Assembly: GCF_020184175.1 (NCBI RefSeq)
Contig: NC_065531.1
Location: forward strand, 11,057,213 to 11,121,212
Origin: Aphis gossypii
Taxonomy: Eukaryota > Arthropoda > Insecta > Hemiptera > Aphididae
Reading direction: 5' to 3'
DNA: 64,000 nucleotides
The notes beneath the pieces were generated by a model that saw only the letters and a program-made list of their open reading frames with translations, was not told where the DNA came from and ran no database searches. Made by a program: the position numbers and the translations under genes. Positions 49,432 to 61,273 of the stretch are shown here, one piece after another; the first letter of the stretch is position 1, and each line of letters begins with the position of its first letter.

Positions 49432-49604
49432 CATGGGCGCCCATAAGTAAAATTTTAGTGGGGGTCAAAATAAAAAATTCTCAAATGTAAAGATAATTAT
49501 ATTATATTATGGTAATATTTATTGAGTTACAAGTTTTTAATATTTTTTGTCCAGGGGGGGGGGCAAGTGCCCCCCGCCCTTGCCCCTCCCAATGGGCGCC
49601 CATG
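49432..49604. mobile_element. hAT-like MITE, 173 bp, perfect 8-bp target duplication
   Basis: Ends CATGGGCGCCCAT (49432-49444) and ATGGGCGCCCATG (49592-49604) are inverted and each is nearly self-palindromic. The flanks CATTCAAC (49424-49431) and CATTCAAC (49605-49612) are identical. G-rich and C-rich runs fill the right half. Recent insertion. Confidence 0.9.
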
Positions 49605-49639
49605 CATTCAACATAATGTTTTATGTTCCATTATTATTT

Positions 49640-50680
49640 TTATCTAGATATACCGAAATAGTGTTCCGATATGTACGAAATAGGTAGTATAAATTAGGAT
49701 AATTAGGATTTTTAATTTTTTTTAGTTACAGTAAGAACAAATCATAAGGAACCTTGTATTAAATTTTCAAGTTTTTTTGGTTATCCAAATTTTTTTATCG
49801 ACACTTCAAAAAAAAATTCTCATAAAAATCGAAAATTTCAATGGTCTATAAAGTATAAAATAACTCAAAAAAAAAAAGTCAACATTTTTTGAAAGTTTAG
49901 CCATTATTAGTAACGATAATACAAACATGTGGTGAAAATTTCAACTATTTACAGTGATTAGTTTTTGAGATACCACCATAAAAAAATCGATTTGGTCGAA
50001 TACTGGTTTTGCGTAAAAAATCCCGTTTTCTGTCATTTTTTTTTTATTTTTCTCGATTAAAACTGTTGGAAAATGTTTACTTTTGACCTCTATAATGCAC
50101 TAAGGATATTCACTTGGCCATCGAAAACCACCCCCAAAGCATATTGAAGCATTATTTCGACTAGTTATGCTATACAGAGACAAAAAAAAAACACATTGTA
50201 AAATGTATTCATCACTCCGTTCAGAATCTAATAAAAAATGTTCTAAAGCGAAAACAATAATAAAAAAAATGATAATTTTTTCATTAAGACGGTCTAGAAA
50301 CACGAAGTAAATGCCTTAAATTACAGATTATTTATTTTAAACATTAAAAACATATCACCAAAATAAAATTTAAAAAATTTAATCTCCTGGTCTAGAACTA
50401 AAAAAATTGCTCTGATGTATAGTTGGTGTCGAGTCTCGATTGCTGTCATAGAGAAGGTAAGTTTTTTTTGTGAAATGTTGATCAAAAAATTATATAGCTC
50501 AAAAAATGTTTCTTTAAAAACTTAAATTTGAGAATAATGTCCCACATTGTACAAAAATGACTAAAAATAACCTCTAATATGAAAAAGACTTAGAATAAAA
50601 AAAAATATGTTAAAAATTAATAAAAAAATGAACTTATAGCTAAAAAAGTCTAATAAATGAAAAATAAAATTATTATTTTC
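49640..50680. repeat. Unclassified interspersed-repeat-like block
   Basis: An AT-rich stretch with many A/T homopolymers and the motifs GTTTTTGAGATACCACCATA and CGATTAAAACTGTTGGAAAA. From experience these look like a high-copy aphid repeat, but I cannot classify it. The frame at 50100-50303 (minus) shows no domain. Confidence 0.3.
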
Positions 50681-50946
50681 TGAATTAAGGTAGCTGAATT
50701 TTTTGAAAAGATACCATTCTATAGGATCAAAGGAAAAAAATGCTAATCTTCAACATTCTATCTCTAATTATCAATTGACATTTGACAATTATCATATACA
50801 TATGTGACACGTCCTTGTCATATATGTCGAACTTGTAATAAATTTAACTTTATACCTACGGATAACATCAACTTAAATGATTCAAAATTTAATAACTTCT
50901 TTTTGTAAATACGATAAAATAGTAAAAAATAAAAATATACTTATAT

Positions 50947-51358
50947 CAGGGGTGGCCAACCCAAATGATCTTGCGGGCCACTTTGTAAATACATTACAAT
51001 CCTGCGGGCCACATATAAAAAAATAAAAGTATTTTGCCCTAATACAAAAAAAAAATGGAGTAAACATTATAAACAAAATTAATTATTATTATAAAATAAG
51101 TTTTGGTGTATTAATTATTTGAAATAAACAGAATGAATTATTATTTATTATTATTATTTTATAACAATGCAATTAATTGCTATATGCTGGTGTCTACTCG
51201 TATATATTTTTATCAGATTAGATTAGAATTATTACTTTTGTTGCGATTACATTTTTAATAATACAGATGGGCATTCCAGAATATTCTATCAGCGCAAAAA
51301 TAATTTTTTTTTTTGTAAATATTTGAAAATGTCGCGGGCCGCGGGTTGGCCATACCTG
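50947..51358. mobile_element. hAT-like MITE, 412 bp, perfect 8-bp target duplication
   Basis: The left end reads CAGGGGTGGCCAACCC and the complement of the right end CAGGTATGGCCAACCC. ACTTATAT flanks both sides exactly (50939-50946 and 51359-51366). Repeated GCGGGCCAC motifs lie near both ends. No coding capacity. Confidence 0.92.
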
Positions 51359-52490
51359 ACTTATATAGTACCTATACCTATAAATAATAAATATTTTAAA
51401 ATAAATTATAAATGTTATTACGTGTGCTGTATAGCATATGTAGGTAATTCATAAATCATAATAATATATTTCATATAAAAGTTGAAGTGCCCAGTTTCTC
51501 ACAATTAAAGTTTTTAAATTATAGCAAAATAATGAACTATTAACATACTGTTGTTTATCGTTTAACTAAGTTGTTATACTCATTACTAAATATCTTCTTA
51601 CTTCTCTAATTATGCCTTAAGATAGTGACTTTTCACCCAATTTGATATAGCCATAGCCTATACTCTATAGGTATATACGTGTTATTCATCATATATTACA
51701 AAAACAGCAAATATAAGTTCTAACATTTATATTCATAATAACCTTCTAATTCAAACTTTGTTGGTCTGCTCAAGCTTCATAGGTATGACTTTCAAAATCA
51801 GTTCGACTTAATAAACACCTAAAAAAGTAAGTAGGAATTTTAATTTTTTAATAAATCCTGAAAATCTTACCATGTACAATTTACATTTCGGAAAAATAAT
51901 CTACCTAACACCTTCACTTTAAATTAAAGGAGTCGAAATACCTACAACAATTCAGGTAAACTATTTGTAAATTTCAATTGAGAAAAGACTAACCTAGGTT
52001 AGCTGGGGCCCACTTGAGGCTAAAAAATCCTCAATAATCTAGTTTCTATCTGTTTCGACTCATACTCAGATCCAAACAATCAACTGCAGCTATAATATTA
52101 ATTCACACAAAATCTACGATGTATAACTTTCTGCCGAGTGCATTAGGGCGTATGATATGTAAATCTAACCATCTGAGGATGCTCTAAACTTTCTCAAACC
52201 TGCACCATTCAAGCCTTTCAGTCCATCATTCTTTGTCTAATAGTCTACAAATGAAACCTTATACGGTGAGTTACACAGATTCATTATTTGACTGGCGTAC
52301 AGAGAATATTGTTTAAATCGCTTGGTGGCTGCACTGTGCTTCGCGGATAAATACATGTACCACTATTACCATAAATATATTTTAAATTTACAAAATATTT
52401 TTTATCTACGGCCACCCCCATCTGTCCAGTTTCAACCGACTATACTTACAACTTTACTGTACTTACTACTTACTGAACTTAACCATGTAC
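51359..52490. other. AT-rich stretch, no gene recognised
   Basis: The more balanced part at 51980-52480 contains short open frames, including an 82-codon plus frame from 52322 that overlaps the next element. No family match. Confidence 0.3.
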
Positions 52491-52764
52491 CAGAGGTTTT
52501 CAACCTTTTGGGGTCCACGGCTCCTTTTGATTTTGAAATAAAATATACGGCTTCTTATGATATATTATGATATTATAATAATATTATATTAAATATTATA
52601 CCTAATACCTATAAATTATGTTACAATTTTATTTTTAGCACGACTAAATAAATAATTTAATTAGTCATGATTTTTAGTTTCTACTGCGAACGCGGAATAA
52701 TAACCGACGACGCCTTCACGCCTCTGGGAACCGCGACGCGCGATGCACAGGTTGATAACCACTG
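52491..52764. mobile_element. hAT-like MITE, 274 bp
   Basis: The left end reads CAGAGGTTTTCAACCT and the complement of the right end CAGTGGTTATCAACCT (14 of 16). A CpG-rich patch precedes the right end. No matching 8-bp flank was found, so the target duplication has decayed or one side has been rearranged. Confidence 0.6.
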
Positions 52765-53829
52765 GTTGGACAGGTTATCAACAATACAATAAACAACAAA
52801 CAACAAACAAGACGTCAAGTGTACAGAGCGGTAGACCGCAATGTGTACCAACTACCAAGTTACCGTATTGAATATCGCGTCCTGTATAATATACTAAATT
52901 CTCATGCACCTCAGCACCTGTCCTGTCCTATACTGCAGTTCCCCAATCCCCACTTTTCGTTCTCCAATACACCTTACTCCATAGTCCGTTCGTTATTTTA
53001 GTGTAGTGATTTTCGTTTAATTCGATGCAGTGATTCGGTAAATCGTAATGCGAAATACGTTGAGTTATTATTATTATTATCATTATCATTGTAATCGTTC
53101 GGTCGATCTGTACGTTACGTAAATACTATACGATATACTTTACTTTCAGTCCAGTAGACTTTAGACGGATATCGAGTTTGATTGTGCGTTATCCGACCAA
53201 ACTTGAATGCAATAATTGTACACACGATGCGCTGTAGACTGGTTACCTAACCGGAAGTGCGATTGACCAACAATGGACCGTTCAGTTGGTCGTGAAGATG
53301 CAGTCGAAGATGACGCCTGCCCTTCACAACGGGAAATTGATTGTAAACCGTAGTAATTACCCATAGCCTGGAACACATACATTGATTTCATGGAATTTTG
53401 TAAATATTTGTTGCTCACCATTTTCCTGTTTCAAATGGTAATTATTTTTGTTGGCTTTTACTTGTTGGTATAATAGTATATTAAATTTATTCATATAAAA
53501 TGTTTATAATTAATTTGTGTCTTAAATGTTAGCAGTTAGTTATGGGTTTACTGTATTAGATAGTGAATATTTTTTTTTGTGACCCATAAAAAAATGTATA
53601 GGTACCTACCTATTTATATTTTAATTTTATGAGTAGATTTTTGTTCGTTTTATAATTCTGTCAAAATGAAGAAGTCATCATCATGTATATTAAAGTTTGT
53701 ATCTTTATGACATCAGCATAACACATTTTCAACTTTTTTATTTTAATTCATATTCATAATGTATGATTTCTAATTTGCATTAAAACCTTCTAATATATGT
53801 ATTTATTATATATTATAGACTAGTCCAAA
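52765..53829. other. Mixed-composition region upstream of the NKAIN exons
   Basis: A CpG-richer part at 53160-53340 holds an 86-codon minus frame (53161-53421) without recognisable domain. It could be a promoter or leader exon for either neighbour. NKAIN exon 1, expected to start MGCC-like, was looked for and not found. Confidence 0.3.
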
Positions 53830-54400
53830 CAAATTACTATATCACCATTTCTGAACTTTGATCATCATATGAATATCACTGTCAGTAAAACTTAATATGT
53901 CAAAGTCTCCAAACTGATTCCGTATTCTCTATTTTGCTTTAGCTCGATCAATTCTAGAATATGGCATAATTATTTGGCATCCTTGCATAGCAAAACATGT
54001 GATTAGATTAAAACGTGTTAAAAACAGATTTTTTTCTTATGTCACGTATTTACTTAAAGTAGAACACTCGCAACATGACTATTCACAGATTCACTCTATA
54101 TTAAAAATATTCCTACTCTAAACTCACCGCTCTGAAGTTGACCTCAATTTCATTTTGTCTGTTCCCAATGGTTCCCTGAAAGTTCTTGAAATTTTATCCA
54201 AAATATAATATTACGTGTCCCCTTTCATAATACCTACTAGAAACCATAATCTTTTCCATATTCCTCCTGGTTTATCATACTTATTTATGCCTTATTTATC
54301 ATACCGCTATATTTACTTAATTTTATTTTTGTTCTAAGCTGTACATATATTCGCGTTATATTTTTATTTACCTACACAATTGCTGATTAAGTGTATTGTA
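53830..54400 (+). mobile_element. LINE (non-LTR retrotransposon) reverse-transcriptase 3' remnant
   Basis: From about 53931 the plus strand reads RSILEYGIIIWHPCIAKHVI, then RLKRVKNRFFSYVTYLLKVE, a stop, and VPNGSLKVLEIL, the C-terminal signature of jockey/R1-type ORF2. Further upstream, ISPFLNFDHHMNITVSKT is in another frame, showing a shift. It shares its layout with 44040-45000. It lies upstream of the first NKAIN exon found, in the same orientation. Confidence 0.7.
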
Positions 54401-54576
54401 ACTTTTTTTTGTCTTATACAAAGTATCACTACCTACCTAGTTAAATAATATATTAATTGAAATATAGGTACTATTCTATTTATTTTTAATTGTACCTAAA
54501 TCCTTAATTTTTATTCATATATAAATAAATATGTATGGAACATAAAATATTTTTTTAAATGATTTATTATTTGCAG

Positions 54577-56713
54577 GTTTCAGTTGGAGCAAGACAAGCA
54601 TTTGACTTTCTTGGATTTATGTGGGGATCTGTATTAGCTAACTTCTTCGAACTTTTGTTTATTATTTTTGGAATATTTGGTGTAGTGCAGTCAGATGTTT
54701 TATACTTATTATCAGTATGTTTTATTTCATTGGTTATTTAATAATATGTAGATTACATTATAATTAGTTATTAGTTGGTTTATCCATTTTGATTTTATTT
54801 AATATTTTTTAATGTATTATTGTATTATAGTATTCAGCATGGAGTATTGTTTGGTGTATTTGGAATATATTTGTAGTTTTATATTATTTGGATTTGCCAA
54901 TTTTTAGTAGTGTAAGTATATTAAAATTAAGTTAAATCAAAAAATAATAAATTAATATTCTTGAATTGGCTGTTCTTGATATTTCAATTTGTAAATTTCA
55001 TATTTATTAACATTCTTATTATTACTATTTTGTAGAGTTTTGATGTGATGAGCCTTGGTGCAGATAGTGTTAGTTGGTGGGAATCTAATGGTCCTGGTTG
55101 TAGAGTATTTTTTTATCCAAATCACACTGGTATTGAAGAAGATGCTATTAAGCCAATTAGACCAGATTTGATCACTGGATGTGTTATGGATTATCAAAAA
55201 ATTGAAACGGCTCAAGCATCTTTACAAATACTTTTTGCTGTAAATAATTATTCATATAACATTTAATTGTGTTTTTCTTAAAGTATAACTTGTAAACTTT
55301 TCTTGTTTTCTAGGTTTTTGGTATTCTTTGCAGCTTGTATGTATCATGTTGTTCAAAATCTAGAGATGAAGGTACAATTATTATATATAAATCTGAACTA
55401 TTAAATTTAGTTGATAAATAATAATAAATATTATACTTAAATTTGAGATTTGAAGTGTAAGTTGCCAGTTCTAAAAATGTTTTATTTGCTTTTCTATGTT
55501 TTATCTTTTTATTAATGCTCATATTACTATTATTACAATGTACATATAAATTGCCGTTTGGCGTTAAATAAATAAATAAATAAATATCATTCAAGATGCC
55601 AATATATATCAATATTTCATGTTGAACAGGTTCTAGTTAATCAAAGGTTTCATTCTATTTTAAATTTTAAGTATACAAATGATTTTCTGTACAAGGTTAG
55701 GTTCTATAAAACTGAGGATCTGCTTAAGACATTTTTCACTGTACTTAAAATTTGTTTTAAGATTTAAATTAAAAGTTTTGGATTATGGATTATGTCATTC
55801 ATACAATTGAATAACTACTCTGGATATTAGGTAATAATTATAAATTATTCTTGTGTAAGAGAGTCAAAATGTATGTTTAGTGTTCCGTAAATAAAAAAAA
55901 AATAGGGAGTTGTTTTTCCACTACAGATTAAAATTATTGTAACTTAAAATATTTTTTCTCAGGGATTTACTACAAGAGTAAGCAACCTAAAACTATTACG
56001 CCAATATATTCTATTGAGTATAGTTCACGTCGAGGAGATGAAATTGAAGAAATAAGCACCATCAGTGGCAGTGAAGGTATAATATTACTCATGTTATTTT
56101 GTTTTAATGTGTCATAACATATTTAACACTATGTACTAGATGGTGATTTAGATGCACAAAGTTCCCAAAGTAAACCTATGACACCGAGACGTGTAAAACG
56201 AAGGAGTGTGACTTCAAGAGGTACACTACCTCCTCCACATCAAGCTCCTCCGCCATATCTTAGACGACAATCTAGCTCTCAATACTCTAGTCGAAGACAT
56301 AAAAATCCTGTTTCTAGACTTATCCAACAACAGTATTCAAGTATGCACATTAATAAAAAAATTCATTGTTATTTTTGTATTACTTATGTATTTATTATTT
56401 TATAAATATTAATAATCTTATATATTTTTTAGATAATGGTTTGAATGATTCATCAACTTCCAATGATTCAAGCCACCCATTGTTCCCAGAATGTCGAGTT
56501 GAACTAAGACATGTTAACAGAGGCATTGTAAATCCTGCTTTAGATACAGAATCTGAACGTCCGACATCAGCACGTTCAACATATTCTAATTTCCATGGAG
56601 CACGAGGTCGGCCTAGACAAGTTAGCACTCATTCAACTTTTTTTGCTCCATCAGACCAACCTCCACCAGCTTATCGTAGTAATGCTTCTGTTAATTCTGA
56701 AACTGTTATATGA
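54577..56713 (+). CDS. NKAIN: NKAIN: Na,K-ATPase beta-subunit-interacting membrane protein, first exon missing
   Basis: Seven exons join in phase: 54577-54714, 54831-54911, 55036-55239, 55314-55371, 55963-56076, 56140-56340 and 56433-56713 (TGA), giving 358 residues. VSVGARQAFDFLGFMWGSVL, a hydrophobic segment (LLFIIFGIFGVV), YSAWSIVWCVWNIFVVLYYL, SVSWWESNGPGC and a third hydrophobic segment (SLQILFAVFGILCSLYVSCC) match the NKAIN family in order. The first membrane segment and the usual MGCC N-terminus should be in an upstream exon not found here. NKAINs are plasma-membrane proteins that bind the Na,K-ATPase beta subunit. The cytoplasmic tail is long, as in insects, with PPPY (235-238), PPAY (343-346) and a C-terminal ETVI that fits a class I PDZ ligand. 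NHT in the extracellular loop is a possible glycosylation site. Confidence 0.9.
55491..55585 (+). mobile_element. LINE 3'-end fragment with AAAT tail, in an NKAIN intron
   Basis: The sequence ATTGCCGTTTGGCGTTAAAT followed by AAATAAATAAAT is a typical 3' end of a jockey-like non-LTR element with a short tandem tail. Only this end remains. Confidence 0.5.
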
Positions 56714-59048
56714 TTTAGAACAAAAGTAAAACTAGTTCAAAGTAGATACAATTTTAAGATCTCATTTTTATTTTAAACAATGTTACTACTTAATTAAAAA
56801 ATTAGTAGTTGTTTGTTATGCTACTTTTACAATATTTTTGAAAATTAAGCTTATTGTATGAAATTAAATTTAATTTGTAGGTAGCATATCAAACCATTGC
56901 TAAAAAATTTTTTTTTTTTTTTTAATAATTGATACATGTTTTAAATAAAATTATAGACAGATTTTTTTAATGGAAAAAGGTAAATGAAATATAAAAATTC
57001 TTATAGTTTTTTTATAATATTTTTCTGAAGTAATGAATTTAAGATATGTATTTTATTTATAAATGTAATATTAGTGTTAATCAAAATTTCTAATTGGATC
57101 TTAATTTCTGACTATTTTCATTAATCATAACATTTTTCAAAATAAAATAAAATGAATTACTGAAGTTTAAACATTGAAGTATTAATAACAGTTATCATTA
57201 CAATAGTTTCTAAATTTAATTTAACTAACTATTATTTCTATTTTTGGTGATGTATTATGTTTTGGGATAACTAAAACTTGTAAGTTTTTTCCATAATTGA
57301 CCAAAATTTTATTAGTTCCTGTTTTTCCTGTTTTTAACTACAGTTAAAGATAGAATTGATGGTATATAAATTTAAATGTATATATAATATCATAATATAT
57401 TGTGTCCTCTACTATAGGTTATTTATTTTCAGTTAATAACTAAAATGAAATTAATAGGCTCAAATAGTTTTTTTTTTAAATCACATTTTTTCCAATGTTA
57501 GTGAATATTAATTAATTTTGATATACAATAATAATAAAAAAATATATATAATACATAATGTATTATGTAAATAATATTTACTGCCAATAAAAATAAGGCA
57601 AAAATCATAGGTTGTTGATAACAAGTTCTCTTAAAAATAAAATTTATAATTTTAATAAAACTCTTATCAAAATACTAAAATAAAGTAAACAGACTTAATA
57701 TCGTCTTTAAATGATTATACCTTTATCAGAACATTCGTGTTCCGTCCATTTTTTTAAACATTAAATTAGAATAAGTATAAGTTTTGAATGTGCAAATTTT
57801 TTTATACTTATATTTTTTTAAACTGTTAAATTATGACTGATAAGTTCATATCTATTTATAACATTATATCTATGTATTTAAATATTGTTGATTAGCAGTT
57901 AAATAGCAGGTTTAAAATGTTAACTTTAGTTTAATATTGCATAAACAATTGATGTTAATACAGCCGTTTAATAGATATATTTTTTGTACTTTCTGAAGTG
58001 TATTATCTCATAATGCTAAAATATAATTATATTATAATATTTGAATCTGTGAGCTTAAGGTTTTTAAATTGTACTCAAGTAGTTATATACTATATTAAAA
58101 TGATGAATACAAGTTTGTGACCACTATGTGTGGCTTCCCTTTGCTTAATATTCCAGGCACATGCTAAGTTACTCATCTAAGCTGTGTTCAGCTATTCGAT
58201 GAAATGAAGGCGAGTAGCAAGTCATGGAAATTAATCTTTCAATCATTAATGCAAATAATTATTCAAAGTTCCATCGTAGAATAAAAATAAATGTTTGGAG
58301 TATGTTTTATCGTACTGACAAATAAATACCAAATAATATAGGTATATGAAAGCTTTTTATTTGTACAACTATACTTACAATTCAATAGGTTTAATGTAGT
58401 TTAATACAATGTCAAAAATCAGTCTAATATCAAAACACTTAAACAAAAATATTAATTGTTTTATCCTTTAGTGTAATAATAAAATAAATAAATAAGGAAA
58501 GACATGTAAAATAAATAGAAATTAGTAGGTTATTAATTAATTAATAAATAAATGTATTAATTAGATAGCTTTGACGTAAATGTATTAATAATTCAACGAA
58601 CCATTTTAACAACTCATTAACTTAAGCCAAATAATTGTGATATATTTTTTTTTTATGTAGATTCTTTTCTGACTAAATGTATTTGTTTTTTGTTGTGATT
58701 AATTGTATGTACTTAAAAATATGTTATTAAACTTCTATCTCAAAATAAACAAGCCTATCCAAAATGTATGTTGTTTTTTACTGTAATTATAATTATAGAT
58801 TATAATTTATACCTAAGTACTTATACTTAATGTTACTACTAAACATTTATAAATTTATAATCAATGTTATGATCATTTAACAAAAGGACAAAATCATATA
58901 ATATAACATAAATCATAATATTATTTAATGAGATGAATTAAAAAAAACAAGACAATGATGAGATGTAATTTAAAAATGGATGTAATTTTGTTCAACATCC
59001 TATGTGCAGGTTATGAGCCATGTCATTCATAACCTGCCGCTGTAACTG
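56714..59048. other. NKAIN 3' UTR and spacer to LCMT1
   Basis: AT-rich with no supported coding frame. Several AATAAA hexamers occur, so the NKAIN transcript end cannot be fixed. The convergent LCMT1 3' end should lie near the right border. Confidence 0.4.
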
Positions 59049-60441
59049 CTATAAATGATCAACGTCTGCCATGGTTATGCCTTTCCAAGCTATTGTAATA
59101 CAATAGTGTTGTAACAATTGTTGGAGTAGTTCTAGTTCATCTAGCATTTCTAATCTTTCCATACGATATCTATCTTCTTCGGGCAAGTATTCATATACAT
59201 TTATCATATTCCAACTTCTGGCACTATCCCAACCGACTCTTACAAACCTACTCGACAAAGAAATATTTATAAATTATTCTAAATAAATAATATTTATATT
59301 TTGATATTCAGACCTATCCATCTGCGTTTGGGGGCTTAAACATGCATCAACACCAGCTAACTGACACCCTCTACTGCGTAAGTTATCGAGCATTATACGT
59401 CCAAAATTATCATTCATGTTCACCTTAACAATCAATATTTACGTTATGGAAAATTGTATCTATAGAAATTGGAACACTGAAATTTTATACTTGTTCATAA
59501 TTAATAAAAAAAATGTCATTAAATTTCTTAGCAATCCAGTGCAACAACATTGATGAACTTTCTGGCTCCATATAGACAAGAACACATTCAGTTAAAAACA
59601 TTGTTGGTACATCAAAATTGATGCCGCTTTGAGTTAATTTCTTATCTAGTTCTGTCAGATTTCGAAGATCTGTGCCGATTATATGGTAATCAGGTGCATG
59701 TAAATCTGGTCCTATGATTTTGACTTCATCCTCTAAATATAATAATAAATAATCAAATATTAATAAAAACCGAAAATAATAGAAAACTGATGGTCATCAC
59801 CAGAGGTGACCTGGCTCACCGGGATTCCAGGAGGTTCCCGGTGGCCTGACATATTGATATATGTCATTGACCTGATGGCTGTACTACATTATTTTTTAAT
59901 TTCTCTATACTAAAAAAAAATATATTATTTCAAGCCGTCCTTAGTCATATCACTTATCAATAACATACCTTGTTGGCTAATGGTCTGTAATAAAATTTTA
60001 CTCTTTTTGATTAAAAAACATTTTTTGGACGTAACTGAAGCAAAGTCTATTTCAATATAATTATTAACGGTTATTCCACTATTTTTCAATCTCCAGTATA
60101 GAGTGTCAAACCCAGCACCAAGGTTTATGATTTGACAATTTGACCCAGTTTTCTACAAGAACACAAAGACATTAAAAATATTTAGTTTTGACAATCAAAC
60201 AATGTGTAGTATTATATAAACGATCAACATTCTTTGTAAATACCTTGAGAAATTTGTCCATAAACATGGCGACACCTTTGGTACGTGCATAATATCCTCG
60301 ATTAATCTCTGGTGTTTTACGTTCATAGCCAGTAACAAAATACTGTATAAAATCATCTTGCCAATAGCCCATCTTCACAGCTGAATACTTGCACTTTGTT
60401 GCGTCACAGTTGGTTGCTTGTACCCCATCATCGAAAGACAT
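59049..60441 (-). CDS. LCMT1: Leucine carboxyl methyltransferase 1 (PP2A methyltransferase)
   Basis: Five exons join in phase: 60441-60244, 60152-59969, 59732-59491, 59423-59314 and 59247-59049 (TAG), giving 310 aa against 334 in human. Family landmarks in order are the CKYSAVKMGYW segment, ERKTPEINRGYYART, the SAM-binding NLGAGFDTLYWRLK, YIEIDF, the GTDLRNL acidic loop, FLTECVLVYM, FINYEQVNMNDNFGRIMLDN, CQLAGVDAC and the C-terminal LEMLDELELLQQLLQHYC. The enzyme methylates the C-terminal leucine carboxyl group of the protein phosphatase 2A catalytic subunit using S-adenosylmethionine, controlling holoenzyme assembly in the cytoplasm. All key regions are present, and no break or missing motif was seen. 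It is divergent from ADI1 with 1.46 kb between start codons. Confidence 0.95.
59817..59843. repeat. GC-rich hairpin in an LCMT1 intron
   Basis: CACCGGGA (59817-59824) and TCCCGGTG (59836-59843) form a perfect 8-bp stem inside a roughly 60-bp GC-rich patch of an otherwise AT-rich intron. It is possibly a repeat fragment. Confidence 0.45.
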
Positions 60442-60906
60442 AATTTAACTCTGGTAATGAGTTACAGTTTATTAATTTGGTTATTTTAATGGAACTTAAA
60501 TTTCATTATTCTGCAACACCAGCAATGGTATACAAGCTCGTCGTCGAAAAATGACTTCGGAATCTATCTAATAAATATCATAAATTATTACAATTGTGTT
60601 GTAAAAACCTAAAAAGTAAGGATCATTGAAAATTGAATCAAATTTTATAGATAATTGAATCTGAGTAACACGCAGACACTATAATATTCCAATTAAATCT
60701 ATATTATTCTATACGACTACAAAGTACGCTAAAACTTGAAAGCTCCACAGTCCATACTCCTCAGTAAATGACAAATGTTGCATTCTCTAATACTTTATCA
60801 GTATTCAGTGTTCACTATTCAATGTTATTGTTATCTTTAATCGTGATTCATACACAGATATAGATAACATTATTATCACGAAATAGATAATATTATTATC
60901 ACGGAC

Positions 60907-60946
60907 CACGGCTATAGATAATATATTAATAATATCTATAGCCGTG
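60907..60946. repeat. 40-bp palindrome, 14-bp arms
   Basis: CACGGCTATAGATA (60907-60920), 12-base AT spacer, TATCTATAGCCGTG (60933-60946), perfect. The right arm overlaps the target duplication of the adjacent MITE. Confidence 0.85.
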
Positions 60947-60950
60947 TCAC

Positions 60951-61211
60951 CATAGATAATAAAAGAATGGATAGGACATGCTAATACTCACTCTACAGCG
61001 TGCCGCGGTCTTTTTTGGGGAAGAGAGAACGACAACAGAGAGACCATAGAGTAGTATTACTCTATGAGAGAGACGGACGATAAAGTGCCTTTTTCAAGGT
61101 TATCAATCAAGGTAAATTATTTTATCAAAAGCACCTTATAACCTCAAATAATGTTTAATTAATTCCCACATGATAAGGTTGTATGGCCTATCCATTCTTT
61201 TATTATCTATG
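60951..61211. mobile_element. MITE with perfect 25-bp TIRs and perfect 8-bp target duplication, 261 bp
   Basis: The arms 60951-60975 (beginning CATAGATAATAAAAGAATGG) and 61187-61211 are exact complements. CGTGTCAC flanks both sides (60943-60950 and 61212-61219). The interior has a GC-richer stretch (GCGTGCCGCGG) but no coding frame. The ends differ from the CAGNG ends of the other hAT-like elements here, so this is another family using 8-bp duplications. Confidence 0.92.
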
Positions 61212-61234
61212 CGTGTCACGGACTAAGATATAAT

Positions 61235-61273
61235 CATAGATATATAATATAAATATTATATTATATATCTATG
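61235..61273. repeat. 39-bp perfect palindrome, 18-bp arms
   Basis: Arm CATAGATATATAATATAA (61235-61252), loop ATA, then the exact complement to 61273. The arm shares its CATAGATA start with the MITE termini at 60951/61211. Confidence 0.88.

Noticed and set aside
53161..53421. 86-codon minus-strand frame considered as first exon of the second IAP
   Set aside because: No donor giving the needed phase 2 that joins cleanly to 48710, and no recognisable sequence.
55310..55612. 100-codon minus-strand frame in NKAIN
   Set aside because: Antisense of an exon, intron and LINE tail; no domain.
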